From Brooklawnia sp963780175 (GTDB taxonomy: Bacteria; Actinomycetota; Actinomycetes; Propionibacteriales; Propionibacteriaceae), in the NCBI GenBank assembly GCA_963780175.1, contig CAWAAT010000001.1, forward strand, positions 186,001-250,000: a DNA stretch of 64,000 bases. Direction: 5' to 3'. Below are positions 51,249-60,239 of this stretch, one piece after another. Numbering within the stretch: position 1 is the stretch's first letter; every line of letters begins with the position of its first letter. The notes below the pieces were generated by a model. The model was not told where the DNA came from, ran no database searches, and was given only the letters and a program-made list of their open reading frames with translations. Made by a program: the position numbers and the translations under genes.

Positions 51249-52760
51249 TCAGTTGAGACCCAGCTGGTGCGTGTGCCGGTAACCGGTGTCCAGATCGGTG
51301 ATGGTCACCGAGACAATGCCGTGCTGGTCCACCACGTAGGACTCCTCGATCAGGTGCGCTTCCGGGGTGCGGATCACCTCAACAGCCGTGAGGTCGACAC
51401 CCACTTCCTGGAGTTCTGTCGTGAAGGGGACGATGACGTCGTCATAGGGCACGATGTCACCGGCAGGCTGGCCATCGACCAACTCGGCAAACTCGGCGAA
51501 CCGGTACCATCCCACGTTGTGGGCCGCGCGGTAGTGCCGCTCGATGCGCACCTCTTCGGTGCCGCTCAGCGACTGGTCGCGGTGGAAGACCGAGTCGAAT
51601 CGTAGCCGTTGGCCGCCCTCATCCTCGCGGAAGACGCCGAACCCACGCGACAAGCGATCAGACAGTGTGTAGCCGGAATCCGGGTCAGCGGCGATGGCCA
51701 GACCGATGGCCGTCGAGGCAGCGGGGTAAGGGGACCGGTAGACCCTGCGTCCGAACTGTTCTCGCAGCATTCTCGGCACAAGCGGCAGCACGCTGGCCCC
51801 ACCCACCAGATACAGGCCCGCGATCTGGCTCAGATCGGGCTCTCCGTCATCGAGTCCGTCGACGAGTGGTCCCATCGCGCGAATCGACTGCTCGACCAGT
51901 GGCGTGACCGCGTCGTAGAAATCCGCCACCGGCACAGTGACGGTACGGTCGGCGACCTCCAGCACGATGCGGCGCGACTGTGGCGCCAGTTGTTCCTTGA
52001 CCGACTGTGCCTCGTTGAGCAGCTGGAAGTAGCCGTCCAGGCCGAGGGCATCACCGCTGATGCCGGCGCGCTCACACGCCAGGTCAGCCAGCACCAGGTC
52101 GAAGTCGTCTCCGCCCAACCGATTGATGCCCACCGACTCGATCACGGCGTGGCTGCGGTCATGGATCGAGACCAGGGAGGCGTCGAAGGTGCCACCCCCC
52201 AGGTCATAGACGACCAGCCGGCTCCGCCTCGCGCTGGGAGCCCCGGCGAGTCGGTGGGTGTACTCGAACCCCGCTGCGGAGGGTTCGTTCATCATCGCGG
52301 TGACCGGGAAGCCTGCTTGTCGGAAGGCCTCCAGTGTCAAGAAGCGCTGTGCGCTGTTGGCATGAGCCGGGACGGCCACCACCACGCTGGTGATGGGATC
52401 TCGCTGAAGGTGCTGCGAGATGGTTGAGGAGGTCTCCAGCATGGTCTTGAGGTGCGTCAGGTAGGTCACCAACACGTCGAGCAGACGAACCTTCTGGTCC
52501 CCGATCCGCACGATCGTGTCGGTGTTGACCATCGGAGAAGCCAGCACTCGTTTCACCGAGCGCAGCGCCGGGAAACCGGCCTCGCGGGCGCGTCGGGCCG
52601 CGAAACCGCAGACAAGACCCTCATCAGTCAGCGCAACGAGTGTGGGCTGGTATTCGTGCGCGTCTCCCGTGTCATCGGTGAACGCCACGACGGGGAAGTT
52701 CCCGCGGTCGGCGTACGCAACAACGGAACGGGTGGTGCCAAAATCTACGCCCAAATGCAT
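51249..52760 (-). CDS. Hsp70-family (DnaK-like) actin-fold protein
   Basis: 503-residue ATPase with the Hsp70 actin fold. HLGVDFGTTRSVVAYA is phosphate loop 1, VVYDLGGGTFDASLV is phosphate loop 2, and GLYLVGGASVLPLVPRML is the adenosine motif. NEPSAAGFEYTH marks the connecting region. The nucleotide-binding domain covers residues 1-360; the rest is a short beta-rich end of about 140 residues, not a full DnaK substrate-binding domain. The ATG at 52760 has TAGGCT 7 nt upstream. No J-domain or GrpE gene is near. Its client is unknown. Confidence 0.87.
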   Translation of the reverse strand: MHLGVDFGTTRSVVAYADRGNFPVVAFTDDTGDAHEYQPTLVALTDEGLVCGFAARRAREAGFPALRSVKRVLASPMVNTDTIVRIGDQKVRLLDVLVTYLTHLKTMLETSSTISQHLQRDPITSVVVAVPAHANSAQRFLTLEAFRQAGFPVTAMMNEPSAAGFEYTHRLAGAPSARRSRLVVYDLGGGTFDASLVSIHDRSHAVIESVGINRLGGDDFDLVLADLACERAGISGDALGLDGYFQLLNEAQSVKEQLAPQSRRIVLEVADRTVTVPVADFYDAVTPLVEQSIRAMGPLVDGLDDGEPDLSQIAGLYLVGGASVLPLVPRMLREQFGRRVYRSPYPAASTAIGLAIAADPDSGYTLSDRLSRGFGVFREDEGGQRLRFDSVFHRDQSLSGTEEVRIERHYRAAHNVGWYRFAEFAELVDGQPAGDIVPYDDVIVPFTTELQEVGVDLTAVEVIRTPEAHLIEESYVVDQHGIVSVTITDLDTGYRHTHQLGLN

Positions 52761-52767
52761 AGGGGGC

Positions 52768-52773
52768 AGCCTA
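52768..52773 (-). promoter_or_regulatory. -10 element TAGGCT before the Hsp70-like gene
   Basis: TAGGCT on the minus strand ends 7 nt before the ATG at 52760, with no ribosome site in between (leaderless geometry). Confidence 0.48.
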
Positions 52774-52795
52774 CCGTTCTGGGCCAACAGATGAA

Positions 52796-52826
52796 CGAGG
52801 GCCGGATCCCGTGGGACCCGACCCTC
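52796..52826 (-). terminator. Hairpin terminator of the decarboxylase operon
   Basis: CGAGGGCCGGATCCC and GGGACCCGACCCTCG pair at 13 of 15 positions around a single loop base triplet. It lies 22 bp after the stop of the beta-subunit gene and before the Hsp70-like promoter. The T-run is weak. Confidence 0.65.
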
Positions 52827-52848
52827 GCGTGGTGTTCGGTTGTGCTAT

Positions 52849-53982
52849 TCAGACAAGGTTGGCCGTCAGGGCCAGCAGCACGCCGCCAGCCATCGCCGAG
52901 GCGATCTGACCAGCCGCGTTGGCGCCCATCGCATGCATGAGCACGAAGTTGCCGTTGTCCTCGCGGGAGGCTTCCTTCTGAACCACGCGCGCGGCCATCG
53001 GGAAAGCCGAGATGCCGGCCGCACCGATCAGTGGGTTGAACTTGCCACCGCTGAAGACGTTCATCAACTTGCCCATGAGTACGCCGGCTGCGGTATCCAG
53101 TCCGAAGGCGAACAGCCCCAGCACCAGAATGAACAGGGTGCGTACGTTGATGAACTGGGTGCCGACCATGGTCGAACCGATCGCCAGACCCAGGAAGAGC
53201 GTGACGATGTTGTTCAACTCGTTCTCGGCGGCGCCCGTCAGGCGCTGGACAACCTTCGACTCGCGCATCAGGTTACCCAGCATCAACGTGCCGACCAGCG
53301 GCAGCGCGAACGGCACCAGAATGCCCACCAGAATGGTGACCAGCACCGGGAAGATGAGCCTGGTCCGCTGGCTGATCTCGCGTTGGGAGTACGGCATCCG
53401 GATGGAGCGTTCCTTCTTCGTGGTCAGCAGTCGCATGATCGGAGGCATGATGATCGGCACCAGCGACATGTAGCTGTAGGCAGCCACTGTGATGGGCCCG
53501 AGCAGGTGCGGTGCCCGCTGGGAGGCGACGATGATCGACGTGGGACCGTCGATGGCACCGATGATGCCGATCGAGGCGGCCTCGGTCTGGGTGAAGCCGA
53601 GCAGCAGGGCCAGGATCAGCGTCAGGAAGATGCCGAACTGGCCGGCAGCGCCGAGAAGCACCATCTTGGGGTTCTCCAGCAGCGGACCGAAGTCGGTCAT
53701 CGCCCCGATGCCGATGAAGATCAGCAGCGGAAACAACTCGTTTCCGACACCGATGTCGTAGAAGAACTGCAGCATGCCGGGCTCTTCGGGTGAACCCAGC
53801 AGCATCGAGACCGGCAGATTGGCCAGCATGCAGCCCGCACCGATCGGCAAAAGCAGGAGTGGCTCGTACTCCTTGGCGATCGCCAGGTAGATCAGCAGGA
53901 TGCCGACGCCGATCATCACCAGGCCCTGCCACTGAACGTTCAGGATGCCTGACATGAGGCTTTCGATTGTGGATGCGTCCAT
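52849..53982 (-). CDS. mmdB: Na+-translocating decarboxylase beta subunit (MmdB/OadB-like)
   Basis: Integral membrane subunit that couples decarboxylation of the carboxybiotin carrier to Na+ export. The 377 residues have about nine or ten helices. Sodium-channel blocks are GAMTDFGPLLENPKMVLLGAAGQFGIF, IGIIGAIDGPTSIIVASQ, and GISAFPMAARVVQKEA near the C terminus, with NFVLMHAMGANAAGQI. It closes an operon with a carboxyltransferase, a small gamma-type subunit and a biotin carrier, so methylmalonyl-CoA decarboxylase is more likely than oxaloacetate decarboxylase because the first gene is of the acyl-CoA type. The next gene upstream ends 2 bp before its ATG. Confidence 0.92.
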   Translation of the reverse strand: MDASTIESLMSGILNVQWQGLVMIGVGILLIYLAIAKEYEPLLLLPIGAGCMLANLPVSMLLGSPEEPGMLQFFYDIGVGNELFPLLIFIGIGAMTDFGPLLENPKMVLLGAAGQFGIFLTLILALLLGFTQTEAASIGIIGAIDGPTSIIVASQRAPHLLGPITVAAYSYMSLVPIIMPPIMRLLTTKKERSIRMPYSQREISQRTRLIFPVLVTILVGILVPFALPLVGTLMLGNLMRESKVVQRLTGAAENELNNIVTLFLGLAIGSTMVGTQFINVRTLFILVLGLFAFGLDTAAGVLMGKLMNVFSGGKFNPLIGAAGISAFPMAARVVQKEASREDNGNFVLMHAMGANAAGQIASAMAGGVLLALTANLV

Positions 53983-53983
53983 G

Positions 53984-54508
53984 TCAATCCTTCGCGAAAC
54001 GCAGCAGCACCTGGCCGTACTTGACCTGATCGCTCGGCTTGACGTCGATCGACTCCACAGTGCCGGTGCGGCTGGCATGAAGATCGTTCTTCATCTTCAT
54101 GGCCTCGAGCACCATCACCACGTCACCCTTGTTGATCTGGTCGCCGGCGGCGACGCTGATCTCCAGGATCACTCCGGGCATCGGGGCACTCATCGAGTAG
54201 GCGAGATCGGTTCCGCCGGCCACAGCCGGGGACGGAGTGCGAGGCTGCGCGGAGCGCATCGCAGCCGGCACCTTCGGAGCGCGTGCGACCGGTTGGCCTT
54301 CGCTGAACGAAGGTGCGGCACCGGCCGCCCGGCTGGCGGTCGCTATCTGCGGGGCGATCACCGCGTCAGCGGCATCGGCCTGTGAGCTCAGGGTGACCTC
54401 GACAAGCTTGCCGTCGATCTGCACCTGGAACTCGGTGGCCGAGACCTCGTCGACGTCGATCTCGTATTCGTTGTTGTTGACAGTGAGTTGGTAGCGACGC
54501 ACGGTCAT
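53984..54508 (-). CDS. Biotin carrier subunit of the decarboxylase
   Basis: 174-residue biotin carrier. The C-terminal biotinyl domain holds EAMKMKND, with Lys138 as the biotin site, preceded by APMPGVILEISVAAGDQINKGD. A long Ala/Pro-rich linker (about residues 45-105) gives the swinging arm, and the N-terminal 40 residues (YQLTVNNNEYEIDVDEV) form the assembly domain seen in transcarboxylase 1.3S and in MmdC. ATG 54508 has GAGGAG directly against it; GTG 54502 would have ideal spacing (6 nt) and may be the real start. The last codons of the gamma-type gene overlap it. Confidence 0.92.
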   Translation of the reverse strand: MTVRRYQLTVNNNEYEIDVDEVSATEFQVQIDGKLVEVTLSSQADAADAVIAPQIATASRAAGAAPSFSEGQPVARAPKVPAAMRSAQPRTPSPAVAGGTDLAYSMSAPMPGVILEISVAAGDQINKGDVVMVLEAMKMKNDLHASRTGTVESIDVKPSDQVKYGQVLLRFAKD

Positions 54509-54921
54509 CTCCTCTGGGTGTTGTGCATCTGGGAACTGCGACCCATAGACACCCAGCGGCTCGCCCAAAGGCGCGAACCGGGAGCATGGACGCGGTGGAC
54601 AGGGGCCGCCTGCTTACGTCGAACGTCAGCGTGGACAGCCACGGCGACCGAGATCGCTGCTATCTGTTCGGGGGTCAGTCCGGAGGTGTCCGAGATGGTC
54701 ATCCATGCGTTCGGGTCCTCCTCCGGCGCCGCAGCCTCCTCGCCCTCGGTAAGTGCAGGTGTCTCCGGCGCCTCGGTGATGGCCGGTGTGAGCGCAGGTT
54801 CTTTGTCGGTGCGATTCAGGAGCATCAGGGTGAACATCAGGACGAAGAGCATCAGGAACACCGTTCCCATGCCAAACACCAGCATTGTGAAGCCCCAACC
54901 AAGGTTCTCCATCGCCATCAC
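54505..54921 (-). CDS. OadG-type gamma subunit of the decarboxylase
   Basis: 138-residue single-span membrane protein of the OadG/MmdD type. One helix (LGWGFTMLVFGMGTVFLMLFVLMFTLMLL) begins near residue 8. An acidic Pro/Glu-rich linker follows, then TPEQIAAISVAVAVHADVRRKQ. This helix and the C-terminal EIAAI-type amphipathic helix are the family hallmarks and hold the complex together. It is longer than typical gamma subunits (80-95 residues). The GTG start overlaps the stop of the carboxyltransferase gene (GTGA), and its end overlaps the biotin carrier gene. Confidence 0.85.
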   Translation of the reverse strand: MMAMENLGWGFTMLVFGMGTVFLMLFVLMFTLMLLNRTDKEPALTPAITEAPETPALTEGEEAAAPEEDPNAWMTISDTSGLTPEQIAAISVAVAVHADVRRKQAAPVHRVHAPGSRLWASRWVSMGRSSQMHNTQRR

Positions 54922-56495
54922 ACCGGGAACAATCCGTGCTTCTTGGGCACGGTGGTAGCGACTTTGGTCTGCAGAACCTCAAGAGCGCGTACCAGACGAG
55001 GACGCGTCTCGCGAGGCTCGATGACCTCGTCGATCTGCCCGAGGTCAGCGGCGCGGTAAGGGTTGAAGAACCGCTCACGGTACTCGGCAATGAACTCGGC
55101 CTCGGCCTTGGCCGGGTCAGCGGCCTGCGCGATGGACTTGCCGTGCAGCAGGCGGGCGGCGCCGTCCGGCCCCATCACCGCGATCTGGGCGGTGGGCCAG
55201 GCGAAAGCCACGTCCGAGCCCATCTGCTTGGAGCTGAGGGCCACGTACGAGCCGCCGATCGCCTTGCGGGTCACGATCGAGATCTTGGGGACCGTCGCCT
55301 GGCAGTAGGCATAGATGATCTTCGCGCCGTGACGGATCACGCCGTTGTACTCCTGCTCGACGCCCGGCAGATAACCAGGGCAGTCGACGAACGTGATCAC
55401 CGGGATCGAGTACACGTCGCAGATCCTGATGAAGCGGCTGATCTTGTCGGACGAGTCGATGTCGAGAACCCCGGACATCACCGTCGGCTGGTTGGCGACG
55501 ATGCCCACCGGGCGTCCGTCAAGGCGGGCGAAGGCGCAGATCGCGTTGGGCGCGAAGGCCTCGTGCACCTCGAGGATCGAGTCGGTGTCGAAGATCTCGT
55601 CAAGGACCCCCCGGCGCATGTCGTAGGCCTTGCGGTCATCGTCGGGGACGACCGAGTTGAGCGACTCCGACATGCGATCCGGCGAGTCGTCGCTGATCAG
55701 GCTGGGGGCGTCCTCGGACGTGTTGGCCGGCAGATAGCTCAGCAACAACTTGGTCAACTCCAGGGCCTGCAGTTCGGACTTGGCCTCGAACTGCGCCACG
55801 CCACTACGCCCGGCGTGCACGGCTGCACCGCCCAGTTCCTCGGCAGTGACCTGTTCGCCGGTCACCGAGGCGACGATGTTGGGCCCGGTCAGGAACATGT
55901 TCGACGTCTGGTCAACCATGATCGTGAAATCAGTCAGGGCGGGGGAGTACACCGCTCCGCCGGCGCACGGCCCCATGATCAGGCTGATCTGGGGGATCAC
56001 TCCGGATGCCGCGACGTTGCGCTGGAAGACCTCGCCGTAAGCGGCCAGGCTGCGGACGCCCTCCTGCACGCGGGCGCCACCGGAGTCGTTCAAGCCGACG
56101 ATCGGGATGCCGCTGTCGAGAGCGAGATCCTGGATCCTGTTGATCTTCTGGGCTTGCACCTGGCTGAATGATCCACCGAGGACGGTGAAGTCCTGGGCGT
56201 AGACGGCCACTCGGCGGCCGTTGATCTTCCCGAAGCCGGTGATCACACCGTCGCCAGGGAATCTCTGGTCGCCCATACCGAAGTCGGTCAGGTTGTGAGT
56301 GGCGAGCGCGCCGAGTTCCTGGAAGGTGCCCTCATCCATGAGAATCGACAGCCGCTCACGTGCGGTCATCTTGCCCTTGGCGTGTTGGGCTTCTATGCGC
56401 TTGGGTCCTCCACCTTGGAGAGCCTTCTCGCGCATGTGGCGCAGCGTCGTCAAATGGTCTGCTGACGATTGCTCTGGCGTCACGGTGTCAGTCAT
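54918..56495 (-). CDS. mmdA: Methylmalonyl-CoA decarboxylase alpha / acyl-CoA carboxyltransferase subunit
   Basis: 525-residue carboxyltransferase with two crotonase-like halves. It transfers the carboxyl group from methylmalonyl-CoA to biotin, or the reverse. N half: KMTARERLSILMDEGTFQEL, VLGGSFSQVQAQKI, LNDSGGARVQEGVRSLAAYGEVF, and IMGPCAGGAVYSPALTDF. C half: FVDCPGYLPGVEQEYNGVIRHGAKIIYAYC and TRKAIGGSYVALSSKQMGSD. These CoA/oxyanion motifs match both propionyl-CoA carboxylase beta and transcarboxylase 12S. The operon with OadB- and OadG-type subunits favours a Na+-pumping decarboxylase. ATG preceded by GAGGTGACA. Confidence 0.93.
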   Translation of the reverse strand: MTDTVTPEQSSADHLTTLRHMREKALQGGGPKRIEAQHAKGKMTARERLSILMDEGTFQELGALATHNLTDFGMGDQRFPGDGVITGFGKINGRRVAVYAQDFTVLGGSFSQVQAQKINRIQDLALDSGIPIVGLNDSGGARVQEGVRSLAAYGEVFQRNVAASGVIPQISLIMGPCAGGAVYSPALTDFTIMVDQTSNMFLTGPNIVASVTGEQVTAEELGGAAVHAGRSGVAQFEAKSELQALELTKLLLSYLPANTSEDAPSLISDDSPDRMSESLNSVVPDDDRKAYDMRRGVLDEIFDTDSILEVHEAFAPNAICAFARLDGRPVGIVANQPTVMSGVLDIDSSDKISRFIRICDVYSIPVITFVDCPGYLPGVEQEYNGVIRHGAKIIYAYCQATVPKISIVTRKAIGGSYVALSSKQMGSDVAFAWPTAQIAVMGPDGAARLLHGKSIAQAADPAKAEAEFIAEYRERFFNPYRAADLGQIDEVIEPRETRPRLVRALEVLQTKVATTVPKKHGLFPV

Positions 56496-56618
56496 TGTCA
56501 CCTCGCTGTAGCAGGATTGAGCGCCACTTGGAGCGCTGGGCAACAAGTTATCACGGCTCATTGGTGCGCAGCGGGTGAGCCCGCCAGCGAGCGTACGCGG
56601 TTCCACAGCCGGAGGGTT

Positions 56619-57761
56619 TCAGCGCTGATGCCTGTGCCTGGACCTGTGGCGCTGGACCGCCAGTTCGTAGAATCCCACCAGGGCCTCGGTCGAGGCACGC
56701 CAACTGTGCTGCTCTGCCTCGTGCCGGGCGGCCCTGCCCATCCGCTCGCGCAGTTCAGGGTTGCCGGCCAGCAGACTGATCCTGGCCACCATGTCGTCGG
56801 GGTTGTGTGGTTCTACGAGGAAGCCTTCCACGCCTTCGGTGAACAGGTGCGGGATACCGCCGGCGTTTGCGCCGATCACCGGAACCCCCGAGGCCATGGC
56901 CTCAAGACCTGCGAAGCCCAGGGTCTCGGTGGTGGAGGGGAAACAGAAGATGTCTGCGCTGGCGTAGGCCTCGGCCAGTTCGTGGCCGCGGAGGTATCCG
57001 GTGAACACCGTGTTGGTCCCCGAGAACGCGCTCTTCAACTGGTCGGCAGCCGGACCGGACCCGACGATGGCGAACCGGATGCCGGGCAGGCGCCTGACCG
57101 GCTCCAGCAGATCCTCAATGTTCTTCTCGTGGGAGAGCCGCCCGACATAGATGGCCAATGGTTGGTCGGGATGCCCGTCGCTGAGGCGGCGCCGCATCCG
57201 CTTGGTACGGGCCTTGGGGTGATACGTGAGGGTGTCGACGGCTTTCGGCCACAGATCCACCCGCCGCACCCCGCTGGCGAGGGCCGCGTCGACCATCTGC
57301 GGCGAGGTACACAGGTTCACCTCGGCCTGGTTGTGCAGAGTCGTCGTCCACCAGCCGGTGACGTCGGTCAACCACCCCAGATGGAGTTTCTGCACGTAAC
57401 TGGTCAACTGGGTGTGGTACGACGCCAAGAGCGCCACGTCACGATGTCTGGCCGACAGGACCCCGTATGCCGCCAGCCAGGCCGGGTTCACCGCGTGCAC
57501 CACGTCGGGTCGGAAGTCGATCATCTGCTCGGCGATCTTCGGTGTGGGCAGGCCCACCTTGATCTCCGGGTACCAGGGGCGGAACCCCACCGACCGCACC
57601 CTCACCACATCGAAGCCCGCGTAGGTCGACGGTGGGTCACCCGGCGCGAAAACCAGCACGTCGTGGCCTAGCGCGGCCAGTTCGTCGAGGGTGCGCAGCA
57701 CTCTGGTGACCACACCGTCGATCTTCGGGAGGAAGACCTCGGTGAACATCGCTATGCGCAT
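56619..57761 (-). CDS. sqdX: GT4 glycosyltransferase, SqdX/SQD2-like
   Basis: 380-residue GT-B glycosyltransferase. Its similarity to plant SQD2 and cyanobacterial SqdX runs along the whole chain: RIAMFTEVFLPKIDGVVTRVLRTL, VHAVNPAWLAAYGVLSARH, ASYHTQLTSYVQKLHLGWL, AVDTLTYHP, IYVGRLSHEKNIEDLLEP and PSTTETLGFAGLEAMASGVPVIGANAGGIP. SqdX transfers sulfoquinovose from UDP-sulfoquinovose to diacylglycerol at the membrane. The UDP-sulfoquinovose synthase gene ends 14 bp upstream on the same strand, which supports this role. Related mannosyltransferases look similar, so the acceptor is not certain. Confidence 0.78.
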   Translation of the reverse strand: MRIAMFTEVFLPKIDGVVTRVLRTLDELAALGHDVLVFAPGDPPSTYAGFDVVRVRSVGFRPWYPEIKVGLPTPKIAEQMIDFRPDVVHAVNPAWLAAYGVLSARHRDVALLASYHTQLTSYVQKLHLGWLTDVTGWWTTTLHNQAEVNLCTSPQMVDAALASGVRRVDLWPKAVDTLTYHPKARTKRMRRRLSDGHPDQPLAIYVGRLSHEKNIEDLLEPVRRLPGIRFAIVGSGPAADQLKSAFSGTNTVFTGYLRGHELAEAYASADIFCFPSTTETLGFAGLEAMASGVPVIGANAGGIPHLFTEGVEGFLVEPHNPDDMVARISLLAGNPELRERMGRAARHEAEQHSWRASTEALVGFYELAVQRHRSRHRHQR

Positions 57762-57775
57762 CGAGAAACGATTCC

Positions 57776-58978
57776 CTACGACGTGCCGACGACCGACGAG
57801 GGGAGGCCGGCCTGCTGATTCCGCGTCCACACCGAGGTCGCCGGAATGCGGGTGCTGTCGGCCCGGTCGGCGTAGCGTCCGGCCGTCTCATTGATCTCGC
57901 GCAGCAGGCCCTCGTCCAGGGTGATCGGGTCGAGCCCCAGGGCCAGGAAGTGGTCATTGCGGACCACCAGGTCGTTCTCCAGGGCTTCCTTGCGTGGGTC
58001 GGGCACCATCTCGAGCTTGGCCCCGGTCATCCGGGCCACGAGTTCGGCCAGATCGCGTACCCGGTGGGTTTCGGTCATCTGGTTGAAGATCATCACCCGC
58101 TCACCAGTGGCCGGCGGATTGTCCAGGGCGATCTCGACGCAGCGCACCATGTCCTGGATGTGGATGAAAGCCCGAGTCTGGCCGCCGGTACCGTGCACGG
58201 TGAGCGGGTAACCGACGGCTGCCTGCATGAGGAAGCGGTTGAGCACCGTGCCGTAGTCGCCGTCGTAGTCGAAGCGGTTGATCAGTCGCTCGTCCAGGCT
58301 GGTCTCTCGGGTGTTGGTGCCCCAGATGATGCCCTGGTGCAGGTCGGTGATCCGCAGCTCGTCGTTCTTGGCGTAGTAGGCGAACAGGTTCTGGTCGAGC
58401 ACCTTGGTCATGTGGTAAATCGACCCAGGATTGGTCGGGTAGAGGATCTCGGTCTCGACAACGCCCTGCTCCGAGGGCACCTGGATGTTCAGGTAGCCCT
58501 CGGGAATGGCCATCCCGGCGGTGCCGTAGCCATACACACCCATCGTGCCGAGATGGACCAGGTGAATGTCCTGACCGGATTCCACGATCGCGCACAGCAC
58601 GTTGTGGGTCGCGTTGACGTTGTTGTCGATGGTGTAGCGCTTGTGCTTGCCGGACTTCATGGAATAGGGGGCGGCCCGCTGCTCGGCGAAGTGGATGATG
58701 GCGTCCGGCCGCTGGCTCTCGAGCAACTCGAGCAACCCGTGGTAGTCCTGTGCGATGTCGAGTTCGACCACTTCGATGTCGTGACCTGAGAGCTCGCGCC
58801 AGGCGGCCCGCCGCTCCACCATCGACCGGATCGGAGTGAGCGACTGGACGCCCAACTCCTCGTCGATGCGCCGCCGGGAGAAGTTGTCAACAATGATCAC
58901 GTCGTCGCCGCGGGCCGAAAGGTGAAGGGACGCGGGCCAGCCGCAGAATCCGTCGCCACCCAGAACAAGAACCTTCAT
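57776..58978 (-). CDS. sqdB: UDP-sulfoquinovose synthase (SQD1/SqdB)
   Basis: NAD-dependent short-chain dehydrogenase-like enzyme that makes UDP-sulfoquinovose from UDP-glucose and sulfite. The 400 residues follow the SQD1 pattern: GGDGFCGWPASLHLS as the NAD loop, then IVDNFSRRRIDEELGVQSLTPI. HFAEQRAAPYSM matches the plant FGEQRSAPYSM. HLGTMGVYG is followed by YHMTKVLDQN with the catalytic Y-x3-K, then LNRFLMQAAVGYPLTVHGTGGQTRAFIHI. These blocks separate it from UDP-glucose epimerases. AGGGAG precedes the ATG. It forms a pair with the SqdX-like glycosyltransferase and may share a promoter. Confidence 0.93.
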   Translation of the reverse strand: MKVLVLGGDGFCGWPASLHLSARGDDVIIVDNFSRRRIDEELGVQSLTPIRSMVERRAAWRELSGHDIEVVELDIAQDYHGLLELLESQRPDAIIHFAEQRAAPYSMKSGKHKRYTIDNNVNATHNVLCAIVESGQDIHLVHLGTMGVYGYGTAGMAIPEGYLNIQVPSEQGVVETEILYPTNPGSIYHMTKVLDQNLFAYYAKNDELRITDLHQGIIWGTNTRETSLDERLINRFDYDGDYGTVLNRFLMQAAVGYPLTVHGTGGQTRAFIHIQDMVRCVEIALDNPPATGERVMIFNQMTETHRVRDLAELVARMTGAKLEMVPDPRKEALENDLVVRNDHFLALGLDPITLDEGLLREINETAGRYADRADSTRIPATSVWTRNQQAGLPSSVVGTS

Positions 58979-59035
58979 CGCATTCTCCCTGTTGCACCTG
59001 GGTCACCGGGGAAGGTGACACCAGCCACAGTAGTG

Positions 59036-60232
59036 CTACCCCGCGGGTGGCTTCGACTCTGCCGGTGGTCGGGCTCGCCAGCACAGCGCGGCCGCGATCA
59101 GTCCCGCGACCGCCGCGATCCCCAGTGCCGTCCGCAGTCCGTCGAGTTCGGCGATGCCACCGATGACCGGCGAACTGGCGGCCAGACCGATACGCATCGC
59201 GAAGCTCACCATGGTGATTCCGCTACCCGGCGCAAGACCAGGGATGCGACCTGAGGCGGCGTAGGCAGTGGGGATCAGGGATGCGCACCCGAAGCCGGTG
59301 AGGGCGAAACCGACGTAGACCAGTTCCGGTGCTGGGGTCAGGACGACCAGCAGGCTGCCAAGTCCGACGAGCAGTCCGCCCGCGGTCGCCAGGGTCCAGG
59401 CACCGAACCGGTCACTGAGCGCGTCGGCGGTGAATCGTCCGACTATCTGGGCGGCCAACATGGCCACCATGGCCAGGCCGGCCACCGAGAAGCCCATCCC
59501 GAACTCGCTGACCAGGTAGACCGCGCCCCAGTTGTTGGCGACGTCCTCCGGGATGATCCCGGCGAGCCCGATCACCGCCAGTGGCATCGCCGGGAGCAAC
59601 CGACGCCAACGAGTGGGCGCGCGGTGGTCGCGTTGGGCCTTGGCGGCGGACTGCTGGAGGTGGACGTGCTCCGGGATGTGGCTCAGCCGGAAGCTGACGA
59701 CACCCAGCAGTGCGATCAGCACGCTCATACCCACGCTCTGCAGCCCGATCGGGACCCCGAGTCCGGCGCAGGCCGCCCCGATGACCCCGGCGATCACCGC
59801 ACCGATCGACCAGGTGCCATGCAGGGAGTTGATGATCGTGCGCCCCGTCCAGAGCTCCACCGCCACACCCTGGGTGTTCTGGGCGGCATCGATACAGGAG
59901 TCCAGGATGCCGACCATGAAGAAGGCGCCCGCGAAGATGGCGGCGTGCGGGGCGAAACCAGCCACCGTCATGAAACCAGCCGCCGCAACGGTGCACATCA
60001 CGAAGACCCGCGGTGCTCCGTGCCGCGCCATCAGTTTGGCCGGCAGGGGACCCGCTGCGATGGCGCCCACCCCCATGGCCGCAACCACGATGCCGTAAAG
60101 GCCATCACCCAGGTCGAAGGACAACTTGATCTCGGGCAGCCGGGGCAGCAGATGCATCATCAGCCCATTGGTGAGGAAACTCAGCGACACTCCCCAACGA
60201 GCCCGAGCGGGCGACGAGTCAGGGGTGGGCAC
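59036..60232 (-). CDS. MFS transporter (sugar/drug type)
   Basis: 398-residue major facilitator protein with twelve predicted helices. KLMARHGAPRVFVMCTVAAAGF contains the loop 2-3 signature, and RFTADALSDRFGAWTLATAGGLLVG the equivalent loop in the second half. A charged central loop (LQQSAAKAQRDHRAPTRWRR) separates the halves. YbjJ-type sugar or drug transporters look alike, so the substrate is open. It lies upstream of the sulfolipid pair on the same strand, 57 bp away, and might be co-transcribed, but a link to sulfoquinovose is inference. The GTG start follows TAAGCT by 7 nt (leaderless type). Confidence 0.82.
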   Translation of the reverse strand: MPTPDSSPARARWGVSLSFLTNGLMMHLLPRLPEIKLSFDLGDGLYGIVVAAMGVGAIAAGPLPAKLMARHGAPRVFVMCTVAAAGFMTVAGFAPHAAIFAGAFFMVGILDSCIDAAQNTQGVAVELWTGRTIINSLHGTWSIGAVIAGVIGAACAGLGVPIGLQSVGMSVLIALLGVVSFRLSHIPEHVHLQQSAAKAQRDHRAPTRWRRLLPAMPLAVIGLAGIIPEDVANNWGAVYLVSEFGMGFSVAGLAMVAMLAAQIVGRFTADALSDRFGAWTLATAGGLLVGLGSLLVVLTPAPELVYVGFALTGFGCASLIPTAYAASGRIPGLAPGSGITMVSFAMRIGLAASSPVIGGIAELDGLRTALGIAAVAGLIAAALCWRARPPAESKPPAG

Positions 60233-60239
60233 CCGCGCA

